This document shows, piece by piece, positions 26,939-35,674 of a stretch of 64,000 bases of DNA. The stretch comes from Pseudomonadota bacterium (GTDB taxonomy: Bacteria > Pseudomonadota > Alphaproteobacteria > Rhizobiales > Xanthobacteraceae). The DNA lies in contig QEVP01000003.1 in NCBI GenBank assembly GCA_003576765.1, positions 1 through 64,000 on the forward strand. Reading direction: 5' to 3'. Below the pieces are notes generated by a model. It was not told where the DNA came from and did no database searches. It was given only the letters and a program-made list of their open reading frames with translations. The position numbers and the translations under genes were made by a program. Each line of letters begins with the position of its first letter. The first letter of the stretch is position 1.

Positions 26939-27664
26939 TCAGCCGACGACGGCGCCGGCCTGTGCGGTCGCCTTGGCGAAGCGGTCGTCGAGCGCATAGC
27001 CGGCCCCGCGCACGGTGCGGATCGGATCGATCTCGGCGCCCTCGTTGAGCACCTTGCGCAGCCGCCCGATATGCACATCGACGGTCCGCTCGTCGATATA
27101 GATATCGCGGCCCCAGACGCTGTCGAGCAGTTGCTCACGGCTGAACACCCGCCCCGGATGCTCGAGGAAAAACTCCAGCAGGCGATATTCGGTCGGGCCG
27201 AGATCGACGGGGCGGCCCGAACGCGCAACCCGGCGCTTGTCGCGGTCAAGCTCGATGTCGCCGTAGGTCAGCACGCTGGCGAGCCGCTCGGGACGGGCGC
27301 GGCGCAGCAGCGCGCGCACACGCGCCAAGAGTTCCGGCACCGAGAACGGCTTGACAATGTAGTCGTCGGCCCCGGTCGCCAGCCCGCGCACCCGCTCGCT
27401 TTCCTCGCCGCGCGCCGTCAGCATGATGATCGGCAGTTGCTGCGTTTCAGGGCGCGCGCGCAGGCGGCGGCACAGTTCGATGCCAGACAGCCCCGGCAGC
27501 ATCCAGTCGAGCACGACGAGGTCGGGAACGCGCTCCTTGAGCACGGTGTCGGCCTCGTCGCCACGGCCGACGATCTCGACGTCGTAGCCCTCGGCGGCGA
27601 GGTTGTAGCGCAGAAGCGTCGTCAGCGCCTCCTCGTCCTCGACCACCAGAATGCGTGCGCTCAT
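26939..27664 (-). CDS. phoB: Phosphate regulon response regulator PhoB
   Basis: 241 residues, OmpR/PhoB type. The receiver domain has acidic pocket Asp10-Glu11-Glu12 and phospho-acceptor Asp53 (VVLDWMLPGLSG). The C-terminal winged helix has GPTEYRLLEFFLEHPGRVFSREQLLDSVWG and DIYIDERTVDVHIGRLRKVL. Phosphorylated by PhoR, it binds Pho boxes such as that at 32381-32398. The start overlaps the phoU stop by 4 bp. It is last in the locus. Confidence 0.96.
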   Translation of the reverse strand: MSARILVVEDEEALTTLLRYNLAAEGYDVEIVGRGDEADTVLKERVPDLVVLDWMLPGLSGIELCRRLRARPETQQLPIIMLTARGEESERVRGLATGADDYIVKPFSVPELLARVRALLRRARPERLASVLTYGDIELDRDKRRVARSGRPVDLGPTEYRLLEFFLEHPGRVFSREQLLDSVWGRDIYIDERTVDVHIGRLRKVLNEGAEIDPIRTVRGAGYALDDRFAKATAQAGAVVG

Positions 27665-28395
27665 TGCCGTCCTTCCGCTTGCGGCCCCGGCGCCGCCCTC
27701 GTGAACGAGGTGACGTCGCCCTTCGGGCGCTTCTCGGCAAGCTGCTGGCCCTCGATCATGTAAAACACCGTCTCGGCGATGTTGGTGGCATGATCGCCGA
27801 TGCGCTCGATATTTTTAGCGCAGAACATCAGGTGAATACAGAAGCTGATGTTGCGCGGGTCCTCCATCATGTAGGTCAGAAGTTCCCGGAACAGCGAAGT
27901 GCAGATCGCATCCACCTCCTCGTCGCCGCTCCACACCGCGAGCGCCGCCGGCAGGTCCTGTGCGGCATAGGCGTCGAGCACGGCACGCACCTGCGACTGC
28001 ACGAGGTCGGTCATGTGTTCCAGCCCGCGCATCAACTGCATCGGCTGAAAATCGGAATCGAGCGCGGCGACGCGCTTGCCGATATTCTTCGACAGGTCGC
28101 CGATGCGTTCGAGATCGGTGGCGAGCCGCATCGCACCGACGATGGCGCGCAGGTCCACGGCCATCGGCTGGCGCCGCGCGATGGTCAGCACCGCGCGCTC
28201 CTCGATCTCGCGCTGCAGCCGGTCGATCTCGGCATCGGCGGCAACGACGGCGTTGCCCTGGGCGATATCGCGGCGAATGAGGGCATCGACCGCATCGACC
28301 ATCTGCCGCTCGGCGAGCCCGCCCATCTCGGCGGCCAATCCGGTCAGTTCCTGAAGATCGCTGTCGAACGCCTTCGAGGTATGTTCGAGCACCAT
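27661..28395 (-). CDS. phoU: Phosphate signalling protein PhoU
   Basis: 244 residues, two helical-bundle repeats. Metal-binding Glu/Asp patterns are in ATDLERIGDLSKNIG and CAKNIERIGDHATNIAE, at equivalent places of each repeat. PhoU links the Pst transporter to PhoR and keeps the regulon off when phosphate is sufficient. It lies 11 bp after pstB and overlaps phoB. Confidence 0.96.
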   Translation of the reverse strand: MVLEHTSKAFDSDLQELTGLAAEMGGLAERQMVDAVDALIRRDIAQGNAVVAADAEIDRLQREIEERAVLTIARRQPMAVDLRAIVGAMRLATDLERIGDLSKNIGKRVAALDSDFQPMQLMRGLEHMTDLVQSQVRAVLDAYAAQDLPAALAVWSGDEEVDAICTSLFRELLTYMMEDPRNISFCIHLMFCAKNIERIGDHATNIAETVFYMIEGQQLAEKRPKGDVTSFTRAAPGPQAEGRQ

Positions 28396-28406
28396 GGTGT
28401 TCTCTC

Positions 28407-29222
28407 CTAGCCGAAGCGGCCCGTGATGTAATCCTGCGTGCGGCGGTCGGCCGGCGAGGTGAAGATCCTGTTGGTCTCGTCAAACTCGATCAGTTCGCCG
28501 AGATACATGAAGGCGGTGAAGTCGGAGACGCGCGCCGCCTGCTGCATGTTGTGGGTGACGATGACGATGGTGTAGTCGCTCTTGAGCTCGTTGATCAGCT
28601 CCTCGATCTTCGCGGTCGAGATCGGGTCGAGCGCCGAGCACGGCTCGTCGAACAGGATCACCTCGGGACGCACCGCCACCGTGCGGGCGATGCACAGCCG
28701 CTGCTGCTGACCGCCGGACAGGCTGAGGCCGTTGGCGGCGAGCTTGTCCTTCACCTCGTCCCACAGCGCGGCGCGGCGCAGCGACTGCTCGACGCGGCCG
28801 TCGAGTTCGCGCTTGGGCAGCTTCTCGTAGAGGCGGATGCCGAAGGCGATGTTCTCGTAGATCGACATCGGAAACGGCGTCGGCTTCTGGAACACCATGC
28901 CGATGCGCGCGCGCAACAAGTTGACGTCCTGGCCTGGTGCAACGATGTTCGCGCCGTCGAACATCACCTCGCCCGCGGCGCGCTGGTTCGGGTAGAGGTC
29001 GTACATGCGGTTGAGCACGCGCAGCAGCGTGGACTTGCCGCAGCCCGACGGCCCGATGAAGGCGGTGACGCGGTTTTCGTACAGCGGCAGCGTGATGTTC
29101 TTCAGCGCCCGGCTATCGCCGTAGAAGAACTCGAGATTACGGATGGCCACGCGCTCCTTCATGGCGGCCGTGTCGAGCGGCGGGCGGGTGGCGGGAGCGA
29201 TCAACGGCGTGGAGGCGTTCAT
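28407..29222 (-). CDS. pstB: Phosphate ABC transporter ATPase PstB
   Basis: 271 residues. Walker [11 protein letters not shown]-loop [19 protein letters not shown], signature [16 protein letters not shown], Walker [16 protein letters not shown], switch [19 protein letters not shown]. The typical PstB feature [20 protein letters not shown] is present. The start overlaps the pstA stop (ATGA). The N-terminus has a 20-residue Pro/Ala extension before the ATPase core. Confidence 0.96.
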   Translation of the reverse strand: MNASTPLIAPATRPPLDTAAMKERVAIRNLEFFYGDSRALKNITLPLYENRVTAFIGPSGCGKSTLLRVLNRMYDLYPNQRAAGEVMFDGANIVAPGQDVNLLRARIGMVFQKPTPFPMSIYENIAFGIRLYEKLPKRELDGRVEQSLRRAALWDEVKDKLAANGLSLSGGQQQRLCIARTVAVRPEVILFDEPCSALDPISTAKIEELINELKSDYTIVIVTHNMQQAARVSDFTAFMYLGELIEFDETNRIFTSPADRRTQDYITGRFG

Positions 29223-30064
29223 GACGTTTTCCTCGTTGCGGCGAGCGTCCTCGCCAAAATGCTCAAGGCGAGGACCGAGAAGGTGATGATCAGCGCACCG
29301 GTCCAGGCCAGCCGCTGCCAGTCTTCATAAGGACTGAGCGCAAACTGGAAGATCACCGTCGGCAGGCTCGCCATCGGCGCATTGAGATCGGTGGAAAAGA
29401 ACTGGTTGTTGAGTGAGGTGAACAACAAGGGCGCGGTTTCGCCGCTGATGCGCGCCACCGCCAGCAAAACGCCGGTGACGATGCCCGACAGCGCCGCCCG
29501 GTAGGCGATGCGGGTGATCATCCGCGAGCGCGGCAGGCCGATCGAGGCCGCCGCCTCGCGCAGCGTATCCGGCACCAGAAGCAGCATGTCCTCGGTGGTG
29601 CGCACGACGACGGGAATCACGATCACCGCTAGTGCCGCGGCGCCGGCGATGCCGGAGAAATTCCCCATCGGCCGCACCATCACCTCGTAGATGAACAGGC
29701 CGACAACGATGGACGGCGCCGACAGCAGGATGTCGTTGATGAAGCGCACGACCGAGGTCAGCTTGTCGTGCCGGCCGTACTCGGCCATGTAGGTGCCGGC
29801 CAGCATGCCGATCGGAGTGCCGATCGCCACGCCGAGCACGGTCATGATGAGGCTGCCGACGATGGCGTTGAGCAGGCCGCCGTCGGAACCGGGCGGCGGC
29901 GTCATCTCGGTGAACACCGCAAGCGACAGGCCGCTGAGACCGTTCCACAACAGCACGCCGAGGATCAGCGCGAGCCATGCGAGACCGATACCGGTCGCGA
30001 TGAAGGAAGCGGCCATCGCCACCGTATTGCGGCGACGGCGCGCGGCGTAGAGGGAAGCGTCCAT
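29219..30064 (-). CDS. pstA: Phosphate ABC transporter permease PstA
   Basis: 281 residues, six membrane helices. The binding-protein-dependent permease loop ([33 protein letters not shown]) docks PstB. The [17 protein letters not shown] and [19 protein letters not shown] segments are PstA-typical. It overlaps pstC by one base and pstB by four. Confidence 0.95.
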   Translation of the reverse strand: MDASLYAARRRRNTVAMAASFIATGIGLAWLALILGVLLWNGLSGLSLAVFTEMTPPPGSDGGLLNAIVGSLIMTVLGVAIGTPIGMLAGTYMAEYGRHDKLTSVVRFINDILLSAPSIVVGLFIYEVMVRPMGNFSGIAGAAALAVIVIPVVVRTTEDMLLLVPDTLREAAASIGLPRSRMITRIAYRAALSGIVTGVLLAVARISGETAPLLFTSLNNQFFSTDLNAPMASLPTVIFQFALSPYEDWQRLAWTGALIITFSVLALSILARTLAATRKTS

Positions 30065-31056
30065 CAGCCGATCCTCCGTTCGATGCGCAGCAGCATGTAG
30101 CGCGCGGCGGCCAGCACGATCAGGGTGATGACGAACAGGATCAGGCCGAGTGCGATCAGCGAGGCGGTATAGACTTCGCCGATCGCCTCCGTGAACTCGT
30201 TGGCGATCGAGGCGGAGATCGTCGTTCCCGGCGCCAGCAGCGAAGCGGTGATGCGATGGGCGTTACCGATCACGAAGGTGACCGCCATCGTCTCGCCGAG
30301 CGCGCGGCCAAGGCCGAGCATGACGCCGCCGATGACGCCGACCCGCGTATAGGGCAGCACGACATGGCGCATCACTTCCCAGGTCGAACAGCCGAGCCCG
30401 TAGGCCGCTTCCTTCAGCACCGGCGGCACCGCCTCGAACACGTCGCGCGAGATCGAGGTGATGAACGGCAGCACGATGATGGCGAGGATCAGGCCGGCGG
30501 TGAGCACGCCGATGCCGTAAGGGGGGCCGGCGAACAGCGACGACAGCACCGGCACGCTGCCGAAGGCGGAGATCAGCGCCGGCTGCACATGCACCTGGAG
30601 GAACGGGGCCAGCACGAACAGGCCCCAGATGCCGTAGATGATGCTCGGAATGCCGGCCAGCAGCTCGACCGCAACCCCGATCGGCCGGCGCAGCCACTTC
30701 GGACACAGTTCGGTCAGAAACAGCGCGATCAGCAGGCCGAACGGCACCGCGATCACCATCGCGATCAAAGAGGTGACGAGCGTGCCGTAGATCGGTGCCA
30801 GCGCGCCGAACTGCTCGGTCACCGGATTCCAGCTCTGCGTCGTCAGGAAGGAAAAGCCGAACGCCTGCAACGCCGGCATCGCGCCGATGACGAGCGCGAC
30901 GATCACGCCGCCCAGCAGCGCCAGCACCATGATGGCGGCGATGCGGGTCACGCTCCGAAAAATCACGTCCCCCAGCCGCAGCTTGCCGAGAGCTCTGGCG
31001 CGGTCTGCCGCGTCCTGGGCGCTCATGCCGGCACCGCTCCACGTCATATCAACCAC
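30064..31056 (-). CDS. pstC: Phosphate ABC transporter permease PstC
   Basis: About 330 residues with six or seven membrane helices and the coupling loop [22 protein letters not shown]. PstC hallmarks [36 protein letters not shown] and [17 protein letters not shown] are present. Three starts are possible: GTG 31056, ATG 31047, or ATG 31026 (GGAG about 10 nt upstream); the last gives 320 residues and may be the real one. A 178-bp gap with a palindromic repeat separates it from pstS. Confidence 0.93.
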   Translation of the reverse strand: MVDMTWSGAGMSAQDAADRARALGKLRLGDVIFRSVTRIAAIMVLALLGGVIVALVIGAMPALQAFGFSFLTTQSWNPVTEQFGALAPIYGTLVTSLIAMVIAVPFGLLIALFLTELCPKWLRRPIGVAVELLAGIPSIIYGIWGLFVLAPFLQVHVQPALISAFGSVPVLSSLFAGPPYGIGVLTAGLILAIIVLPFITSISRDVFEAVPPVLKEAAYGLGCSTWEVMRHVVLPYTRVGVIGGVMLGLGRALGETMAVTFVIGNAHRITASLLAPGTTISASIANEFTEAIGEVYTASLIALGLILFVITLIVLAAARYMLLRIERRIG

Positions 31057-31161
31057 AAGCCGCCTCCTGGCCCACGACTTTCATCCCACCCGTCATTTGC
31101 CGGGCATAGCCGTTCGCAGAACGGCGTCGTTTCGTTAAGTCCTGCCGGCGATCCGCCCGGT

Positions 31162-31196
31162 CCCACCCTCCCCCGCGAGCGGGAGAGGGATAAAGG
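31162..31196. repeat. Short palindromic intergenic repeat, family B copy 2, between pstS and pstC
   Basis: CCCACCCTCCCCCGC, GA, GCGGGAGAGGGATAAAGGG forms a hairpin and matches the repeat at 20023-20060. It lies in the pstS-pstC gap of the pst operon, where hairpins can protect upstream mRNA from 3' decay. Confidence 0.7.
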
Positions 31197-31234
31197 GTTG
31201 AGGCATGCCCGATTCCATCGGAAGCGGAACGGCT

Positions 31235-32287
31235 CTAGTTCGTGACCGCGTAGATGGTCTTGCCGTCGGCGTCCTTGACCTCGGAAGCCCAGGTCTGACG
31301 GATCAGCTTCACGACGCTTTCAGGCATCGGCACATAGTCGAGATCCTTGGCGAGCTGGCTGCCGTTCTTGTAGGCCCAATCGAAGAATTCCAGCGCGATC
31401 TTGGCATCGGCCGGAGACTTCGGCTGCTTGTGGATCAGGATGAACGTCGCCGCGGCGATCGGCCAGGCGTTGGCGCCGGGTTCATTGGTGAGGATCAGGT
31501 AGTAGCCGGGCGCCTTGCTCCAGTCGGCACCGGCCGCAGCCGCGGCAATCGATTCCGCCGTCGCCGTCACCGCCTTGCCGTCCTTGTTGACCAGCTTGGT
31601 GGTGGTCAGGTTGTTCTGCTTGGCATAGGCGGTCTCGACGTAGCCGATCGAGCCCTTAGTCTGCTTGACGTTGTTGGCGACGCCCTCGTTGCCCTTGGCG
31701 CCGATGCCGGAGGCCGCCGGCCACTGCACCGCGGTGCTGGAGCCGACCTTCGACTTCCACTCGGGGCTGATGCTGGAGAGGTAGTTGGTGAACACGAAGG
31801 TGGTGCCGGAGCCGTCGGAGCGATGCACCAGCGCGATCGCCTGCGACGGCAGCTTGGCGCTGGGGTTCAGCTTCTTGATCGCCGGGTCGTCCCAGGTCTT
31901 GATCTCGCCGAGATAGATCTTGGCGAGCGTGTCGCCATCGAGCGTCACATCGCCGCTGGCGACGCCATCGATGTTGATGACGGGCACGACGCCGCCGAGC
32001 ACGGTCGGAAACTGGATCAGACCGTCCTTCTCGAGCTGTTCGGGCTTGAGCGGCATGTCGGACGCGCCGAAGGTCACGGTACGGGCAACCACCTGCTTGA
32101 TGCCGCCGCCCGAGCCGATCGACTGATAGTTCAGGCCGTTGCCGGTCTCCTTTTTGTAGGCCTCGGCCCACTTGGCATAGACCGGATAGGGGAAGCTCGC
32201 GCCGGCGCCGGAAATGTCCGCGGCGAGAGCCGGGAAAGCGACCGCGGCGGCAACGCCGGCGGCGACGATCGTCTTGATCAAACTCAC
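31235..32287 (-). CDS. pstS: Phosphate-binding periplasmic protein PstS
   Basis: 350 residues with signal peptide 1-22 ([20 protein letters not shown], then LAA). The phosphate-binding loops are [29 protein letters not shown], and [19 protein letters not shown]. It captures phosphate for PstCAB. It is the first gene of the pst operon with a Pho box about 94 bp upstream, so it should be strongly induced by phosphate starvation. Confidence 0.96.
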   Translation of the reverse strand: MSLIKTIVAAGVAAAVAFPALAADISGAGASFPYPVYAKWAEAYKKETGNGLNYQSIGSGGGIKQVVARTVTFGASDMPLKPEQLEKDGLIQFPTVLGGVVPVINIDGVASGDVTLDGDTLAKIYLGEIKTWDDPAIKKLNPSAKLPSQAIALVHRSDGSGTTFVFTNYLSSISPEWKSKVGSSTAVQWPAASGIGAKGNEGVANNVKQTKGSIGYVETAYAKQNNLTTTKLVNKDGKAVTATAESIAAAAAGADWSKAPGYYLILTNEPGANAWPIAAATFILIHKQPKSPADAKIALEFFDWAYKNGSQLAKDLDYVPMPESVVKLIRQTWASEVKDADGKTIYAVTN

Positions 32288-32380
32288 AGGCTTTCTCCAT
32301 CGTATGGGGTGGCGCCGGGTGCTGCGACCGGGCTCGCGACCACCATTAAAAGCGGGCGATGGAGCTTTTACGAAGCCTGG

Positions 32381-32398
32381 ATGACAGTCCGATGACAG
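32381..32398 (-). promoter_or_regulatory. Pho box (CTGTCAT-N4-CTGTCAT)
   Basis: On the minus strand, two CTGTCAT direct repeats 11 bp apart (CTGTCATCGGACTGTCAT), the exact spacing of PhoB sites. It is upstream of pstS and 39 bp downstream of the end of phoR, giving pstS its own promoter independent of phoR. Confidence 0.92.
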
Positions 32399-32436
32399 CC
32401 CTCAAGCCTCCGACAAATATTTGATAATGCTTTATT

Positions 32437-33750
32437 TTACTTAGGCGCGGGATGCGGCGCGGCGGCTTGCTGGCGGGGAAAACAGGCGGTGAAGGTCGCC
32501 CCCTGCCCGAGCGTGCTGTCGATCAGGAGCCGCCCACGGTGGCGGTTGAGAATGTGCTTCACCAGCGACAGCCCGAGCCCAGTGCCGCCCAGCGCGCGGC
32601 TGTCGCCGGCATCGATGCGATAGAAGCGCTCGGTCAGCCGCGGCAAATGTTCGGGCGCGATGCCGCGGCCGTGGTCGCGCACCGCGATCTGCCATTCCGG
32701 CGCGCCTTCGGGGCTCGCCTCGGCGCTGAGCCGCACCTCGACGCAGTTGCCGGAGGCGCCGTATTTGAGCGCGTTCTCGACCAGGTTCTCGACCAGCCGC
32801 AGCACCTCCTCGCGGTCGCCGAGGATCGTCGCCGGGACATCCGGCAGTTCGACCTCGACGGCGAGATCGCGGTCGCGCGCCAGCGGCTCCAGCCCGTCGC
32901 AGACCTGGCGGACGATCGGCACCAGATCGATCACCGTCTCCGGCCGGAGGTGCGTGCGCAGTTCAACGCGCGACAGCGACAAGAGGTCGTCGATCAGTCG
33001 CGCCATGCGGCCGGCCTGCGCGCGCATGATACCGAGAAAACGTTCGCGCGCCTCGGGATCGTCGCGCGCCGGACCGAGCAGCGTGTCGATGAAGCCGGTC
33101 ACTGCCGCCAGCGGCGTGCGCAGTTCATGGCTGGCATTGGCGACGAAGTCCGCCCGCATCTCCTCGACGCGGCGCAGCGGCGTCAGATCGTGGAAGGTCA
33201 TCAGCAGGTGCCGATCGACACCGCCAAGCGCGGTCGGCATCGGCACCGGCGCCACCACCAACTCCATCCAGCGCTCGAGCGGCCCGCGATCGAGATAGGT
33301 GGTGCGGCGCTCGGTGGCATCGGTCAGGGTCTTGCGCAGCAGCGTGAGGATTTCCGGCGCACGCAGCGCGAACTGCACCGGCTCGCCTTCGCGCAGCGCC
33401 GGTGCGAACTGCGCCGCGGCGGCATTGAAATGCATGACCCGCCCGGCGCGGTCGAGCAGCACGGCGGGGTCTGGCATGCCGGCGATGAGCGCTTGCGCCA
33501 CCGCGGTACGATTGGTGTCGTGCTCGGTCAGGACATCGAGGGGCACGGCGGCGTCGTGAAGTTGCCACGGCACCAGCGCGCCGCCAACGACGCTGGCAAA
33601 TGCCAGCAGAGCATGAATCGGTGACAGGTTTGCGAACATCGCAAGCGCGGCGAGCGCCACCGCCGCGGTGAACAGCACGAGGGCGCTGCGCCGCAGCCGG
33701 TCGGGCCATGCCGCGAACGGCGACGAGGAATGGTCGGATCGGTCGGCCAT
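32437..33750 (-). CDS. phoR: Phosphate regulon sensor histidine kinase PhoR
   Basis: 437 residues from ATG 33748-33750. Two membrane segments (19-41 and 44-60), a PAS domain (about 80-190, GMPDPAVLLDRAGRVMHFNAAA), the HisKA box with His208 (ASHELRTPLAAV), and the ATPase motifs NLVENALKYG and GTGLGLSLVKHIL. There is essentially no periplasmic loop, as usual for PhoR, which senses through PstSCAB and PhoU. An in-frame ATG at 33804 exists but reaches into a repeat and lacks a ribosome site. It phosphorylates PhoB. Confidence 0.95.
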   Translation of the reverse strand: MADRSDHSSSPFAAWPDRLRRSALVLFTAAVALAALAMFANLSPIHALLAFASVVGGALVPWQLHDAAVPLDVLTEHDTNRTAVAQALIAGMPDPAVLLDRAGRVMHFNAAAAQFAPALREGEPVQFALRAPEILTLLRKTLTDATERRTTYLDRGPLERWMELVVAPVPMPTALGGVDRHLLMTFHDLTPLRRVEEMRADFVANASHELRTPLAAVTGFIDTLLGPARDDPEARERFLGIMRAQAGRMARLIDDLLSLSRVELRTHLRPETVIDLVPIVRQVCDGLEPLARDRDLAVEVELPDVPATILGDREEVLRLVENLVENALKYGASGNCVEVRLSAEASPEGAPEWQIAVRDHGRGIAPEHLPRLTERFYRIDAGDSRALGGTGLGLSLVKHILNRHRGRLLIDSTLGQGATFTACFPRQQAAAPHPAPK

Positions 33751-33794
33751 GGCGGCTAGGGTTTTCTGCTTTTGACGGAAGGATCGGTTGTCAT

Positions 33795-33850
33795 GCGCAT
33801 CCATCCATTTCGAAAGAGATGGATTGCCGGGTCAAGCCCGGCAATGACTC
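33795..33850. repeat. Palindromic intergenic repeat, family A, short copy
   Basis: GCGCATCCATCC, ATGGATTGCCGGGTC, AAGCCCGGCAATGACTC. The part TGCCGGGTC-N-GCCCGGCAATGAC is nearly identical to 44661-44720 and related to 40959-41054. It forms two small hairpins upstream of phoR. Confidence 0.75.
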
Positions 33851-33892
33851 AAAACACAAAAGCTCTATCGACGGACGCGGCGTAGAGCGCCG

Positions 33893-34927
33893 TCAACGCG
33901 GAGGCTCGCTGTTGACGAGCGGCGGCTTGATCACGGTGCCTGGTGCGGCGCGCCGGCCGCGCGCGCTGATCAATGCCTCGCGCGCGGTCAACAGCAGCAC
34001 TGCGATGATGAACGGCACGATGTAGTAGAGCAGCCGGAACAACAGCATGCCGGCCAAAAGCCCTTCCTTGTCCATCTGCGACAGGCCGACCAGCATCGCC
34101 GCGTCGAACACGCCGAGCCCGCCCGGCGAATGACTGGCGAAGCCGAGCAGGGTCGCCGTGACGAACACCACCGCGACCACCGGAAAGCCGAGGTCGGGCT
34201 CGGCCGGCACCAGCATGTACATGGCAAGTGCGCAGAACGTCAGATCGACGATGCCGATGCCGATCTGCAGGAGCGTCAGCGGCCCGTCCGGCAGGTCCAC
34301 CGTCCACGAGCCGCGGCCGACCCGGCGCGGCTGGATCCAGACCCAGGCGACATAAATGACGAGCGCCGCCAGGATGACGAAGGCCAGCACGCGGTTGACA
34401 ACCGGCGGAAGCAGGTCGATCGCGCTCGCGGCTTCGGGATGGTAGGCGACACCGATGCCGAGCACCGCGATATTGCCGAGCCAGAACGTAAGACCGGCCA
34501 GAAAGCACACCTTCGCCACCTCGATGGCGTTGACGTCCCAGCCGGAATAGATGCGGTAGCGCACCGCGCCGCCGGTGAAGGCGCTGGCGCCGACATTGTG
34601 GCCGACCGAGTAGCTGGTGAAGGCAGCAAGCGCCTTGATGCGATAGGGCACATCGCGCCGGCCGATCGCGTACAGCGCAAACAGGTCGTAAAAGGTCAGG
34701 GTGAAGTAGCCGCAGGCGACGGCGATGCCGGCCATCACGATGGCGCGGTTGTCGATCTGGCTGATGGCGTCGAGCACCTTCTCGACGTTGATGTCGCGCA
34801 GGATGTGGTAGAGCACATAGCAGGCGGCGGCGATCACGGTGATGCTGAGGGCGACGCCGAGCCGGTGCAGCACCTGCTTGTCGCGCAGGAACTTGAGCAC
34901 CCTGCCTATGGCCGGCGGCAACGGCAC
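33893..34927 (-). CDS. YbhN/lysylphosphatidylglycerol synthase-like integral membrane protein
   Basis: 344 residues with eight or more membrane helices. The family pattern of the MprF flippase-like domain (UPF0104) is present: SYSVGHNVGASAFTGGAVRYRIYS, TFWLGNIAVLGIGVAY, and FASHSPGGLGVFDAAMLVGLS. MprF proteins move lipids between leaflets; this one lacks the C-terminal synthase domain, so a flippase or lipid-transport role is possible but unproven. It is a single gene, 142 bp from phoR with a repeat between. Confidence 0.85.
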   Translation of the reverse strand: MPLPPAIGRVLKFLRDKQVLHRLGVALSITVIAAACYVLYHILRDINVEKVLDAISQIDNRAIVMAGIAVACGYFTLTFYDLFALYAIGRRDVPYRIKALAAFTSYSVGHNVGASAFTGGAVRYRIYSGWDVNAIEVAKVCFLAGLTFWLGNIAVLGIGVAYHPEAASAIDLLPPVVNRVLAFVILAALVIYVAWVWIQPRRVGRGSWTVDLPDGPLTLLQIGIGIVDLTFCALAMYMLVPAEPDLGFPVVAVVFVTATLLGFASHSPGGLGVFDAAMLVGLSQMDKEGLLAGMLLFRLLYYIVPFIIAVLLLTAREALISARGRRAAPGTVIKPPLVNSEPPR

Positions 34928-35366
34928 CTCAGACCATGCCTCCGGCCGCGACGGTTGGCCGGGCGCGGCGCCGGCCGCCGCGGCAACGCCCGCGCTGCGG
35001 CGCCGGACTGGGGAGCCACCTTCCCGCGATATGGTCCGTCACAGTCAGCGTCAGCATTACGATCAGGTCGAAAGCGCTACCGGGAAACGCAAGGCTGCGT
35101 CGCCACCAAAATTTGAACCGAGCCCACGAAGTCCGTTTGCCGCAGGGATCGCACCCCGTCAGATCGGACAGGTCACGGTTCCGGCTCAGCGTCGTCAAAC
35201 AGGAGGGGACTGGACGGGTGCCGCGGCTCCCTTCGGCCGATGCGCCGAACGGCCCGCGATGTCCCCCCTTGAGGGATTGCTGTAACCCGTTTCGAAAGCC
35301 GGCGCCACCACAACCGGCGGGGCGCATCGCCGCAAGGGCGCCCGGGGTCCTATCCGGCCGGGCAGA
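34928..35366. other. 439-bp gap with no supported gene
   Basis: Open frames exist on both strands (for example 34936-35448 plus) but are Arg/Pro-rich and shadow-like, with no start signal. No tRNA cloverleaf, repeat copy or strong terminator was found. It is less GC-rich near 35050-35210. Confidence 0.5.
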
Positions 35367-35672
35367 TCAGGCGCGGGCGGATCGCCGCAGATTGCGCGCC
35401 ACCACCTTGCCGCGCAGCCAGGCGCCGGGCACGCAGCCGATGACATAGGCCGCCAGCATCAGGAGGGCGAGGTCGAGCCCGTAGCCGGCGCGCCCCGGCA
35501 CCGCCTGCACGGCGGCCAGCGCCAACAGCGCCACCGCGAGCAGCAGCGCCTGCTGCAGCGTCGCCCGCGACAGGCCGCGGCCATGGCTCACCACCGAGAT
35601 CCAGCCCATGGCGAAGCCGAGGAACCAGGCTGCCGCCAGCCAGCCCCAGAGGTACGTCAGGAGAAAGCTCAT
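35367..35672 (-). CDS. Small membrane protein, partner of the BON-OmpA protein
   Basis: 101 residues, family not recognised. Three hydrophobic segments: 3-28 (LLTYLWGWLAAAWFLGFAMG), 40-58 (LLLAVALLALAAVQAV) and 66-86 (LDLALLMLAAYVIGCVPG), with a basic C-terminus (RGKVVARNLRRSARA) likely in the cytoplasm. It starts 2 bp after the OmpA-family stop, so the two are surely co-transcribed and may act together in the envelope. There is no terminator hairpin visible after it. Confidence 0.7.
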   Translation of the reverse strand: MSFLLTYLWGWLAAAWFLGFAMGWISVVSHGRGLSRATLQQALLLAVALLALAAVQAVPGRAGYGLDLALLMLAAYVIGCVPGAWLRGKVVARNLRRSARA

Positions 35673-35674
35673 CG

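Noticed and set aside
34936..35448. 170-residue open frame on the plus strand
   Set aside because: Arg/Pro-rich shadow-like sequence, no ribosome site, overlaps the small membrane gene on the other strand.
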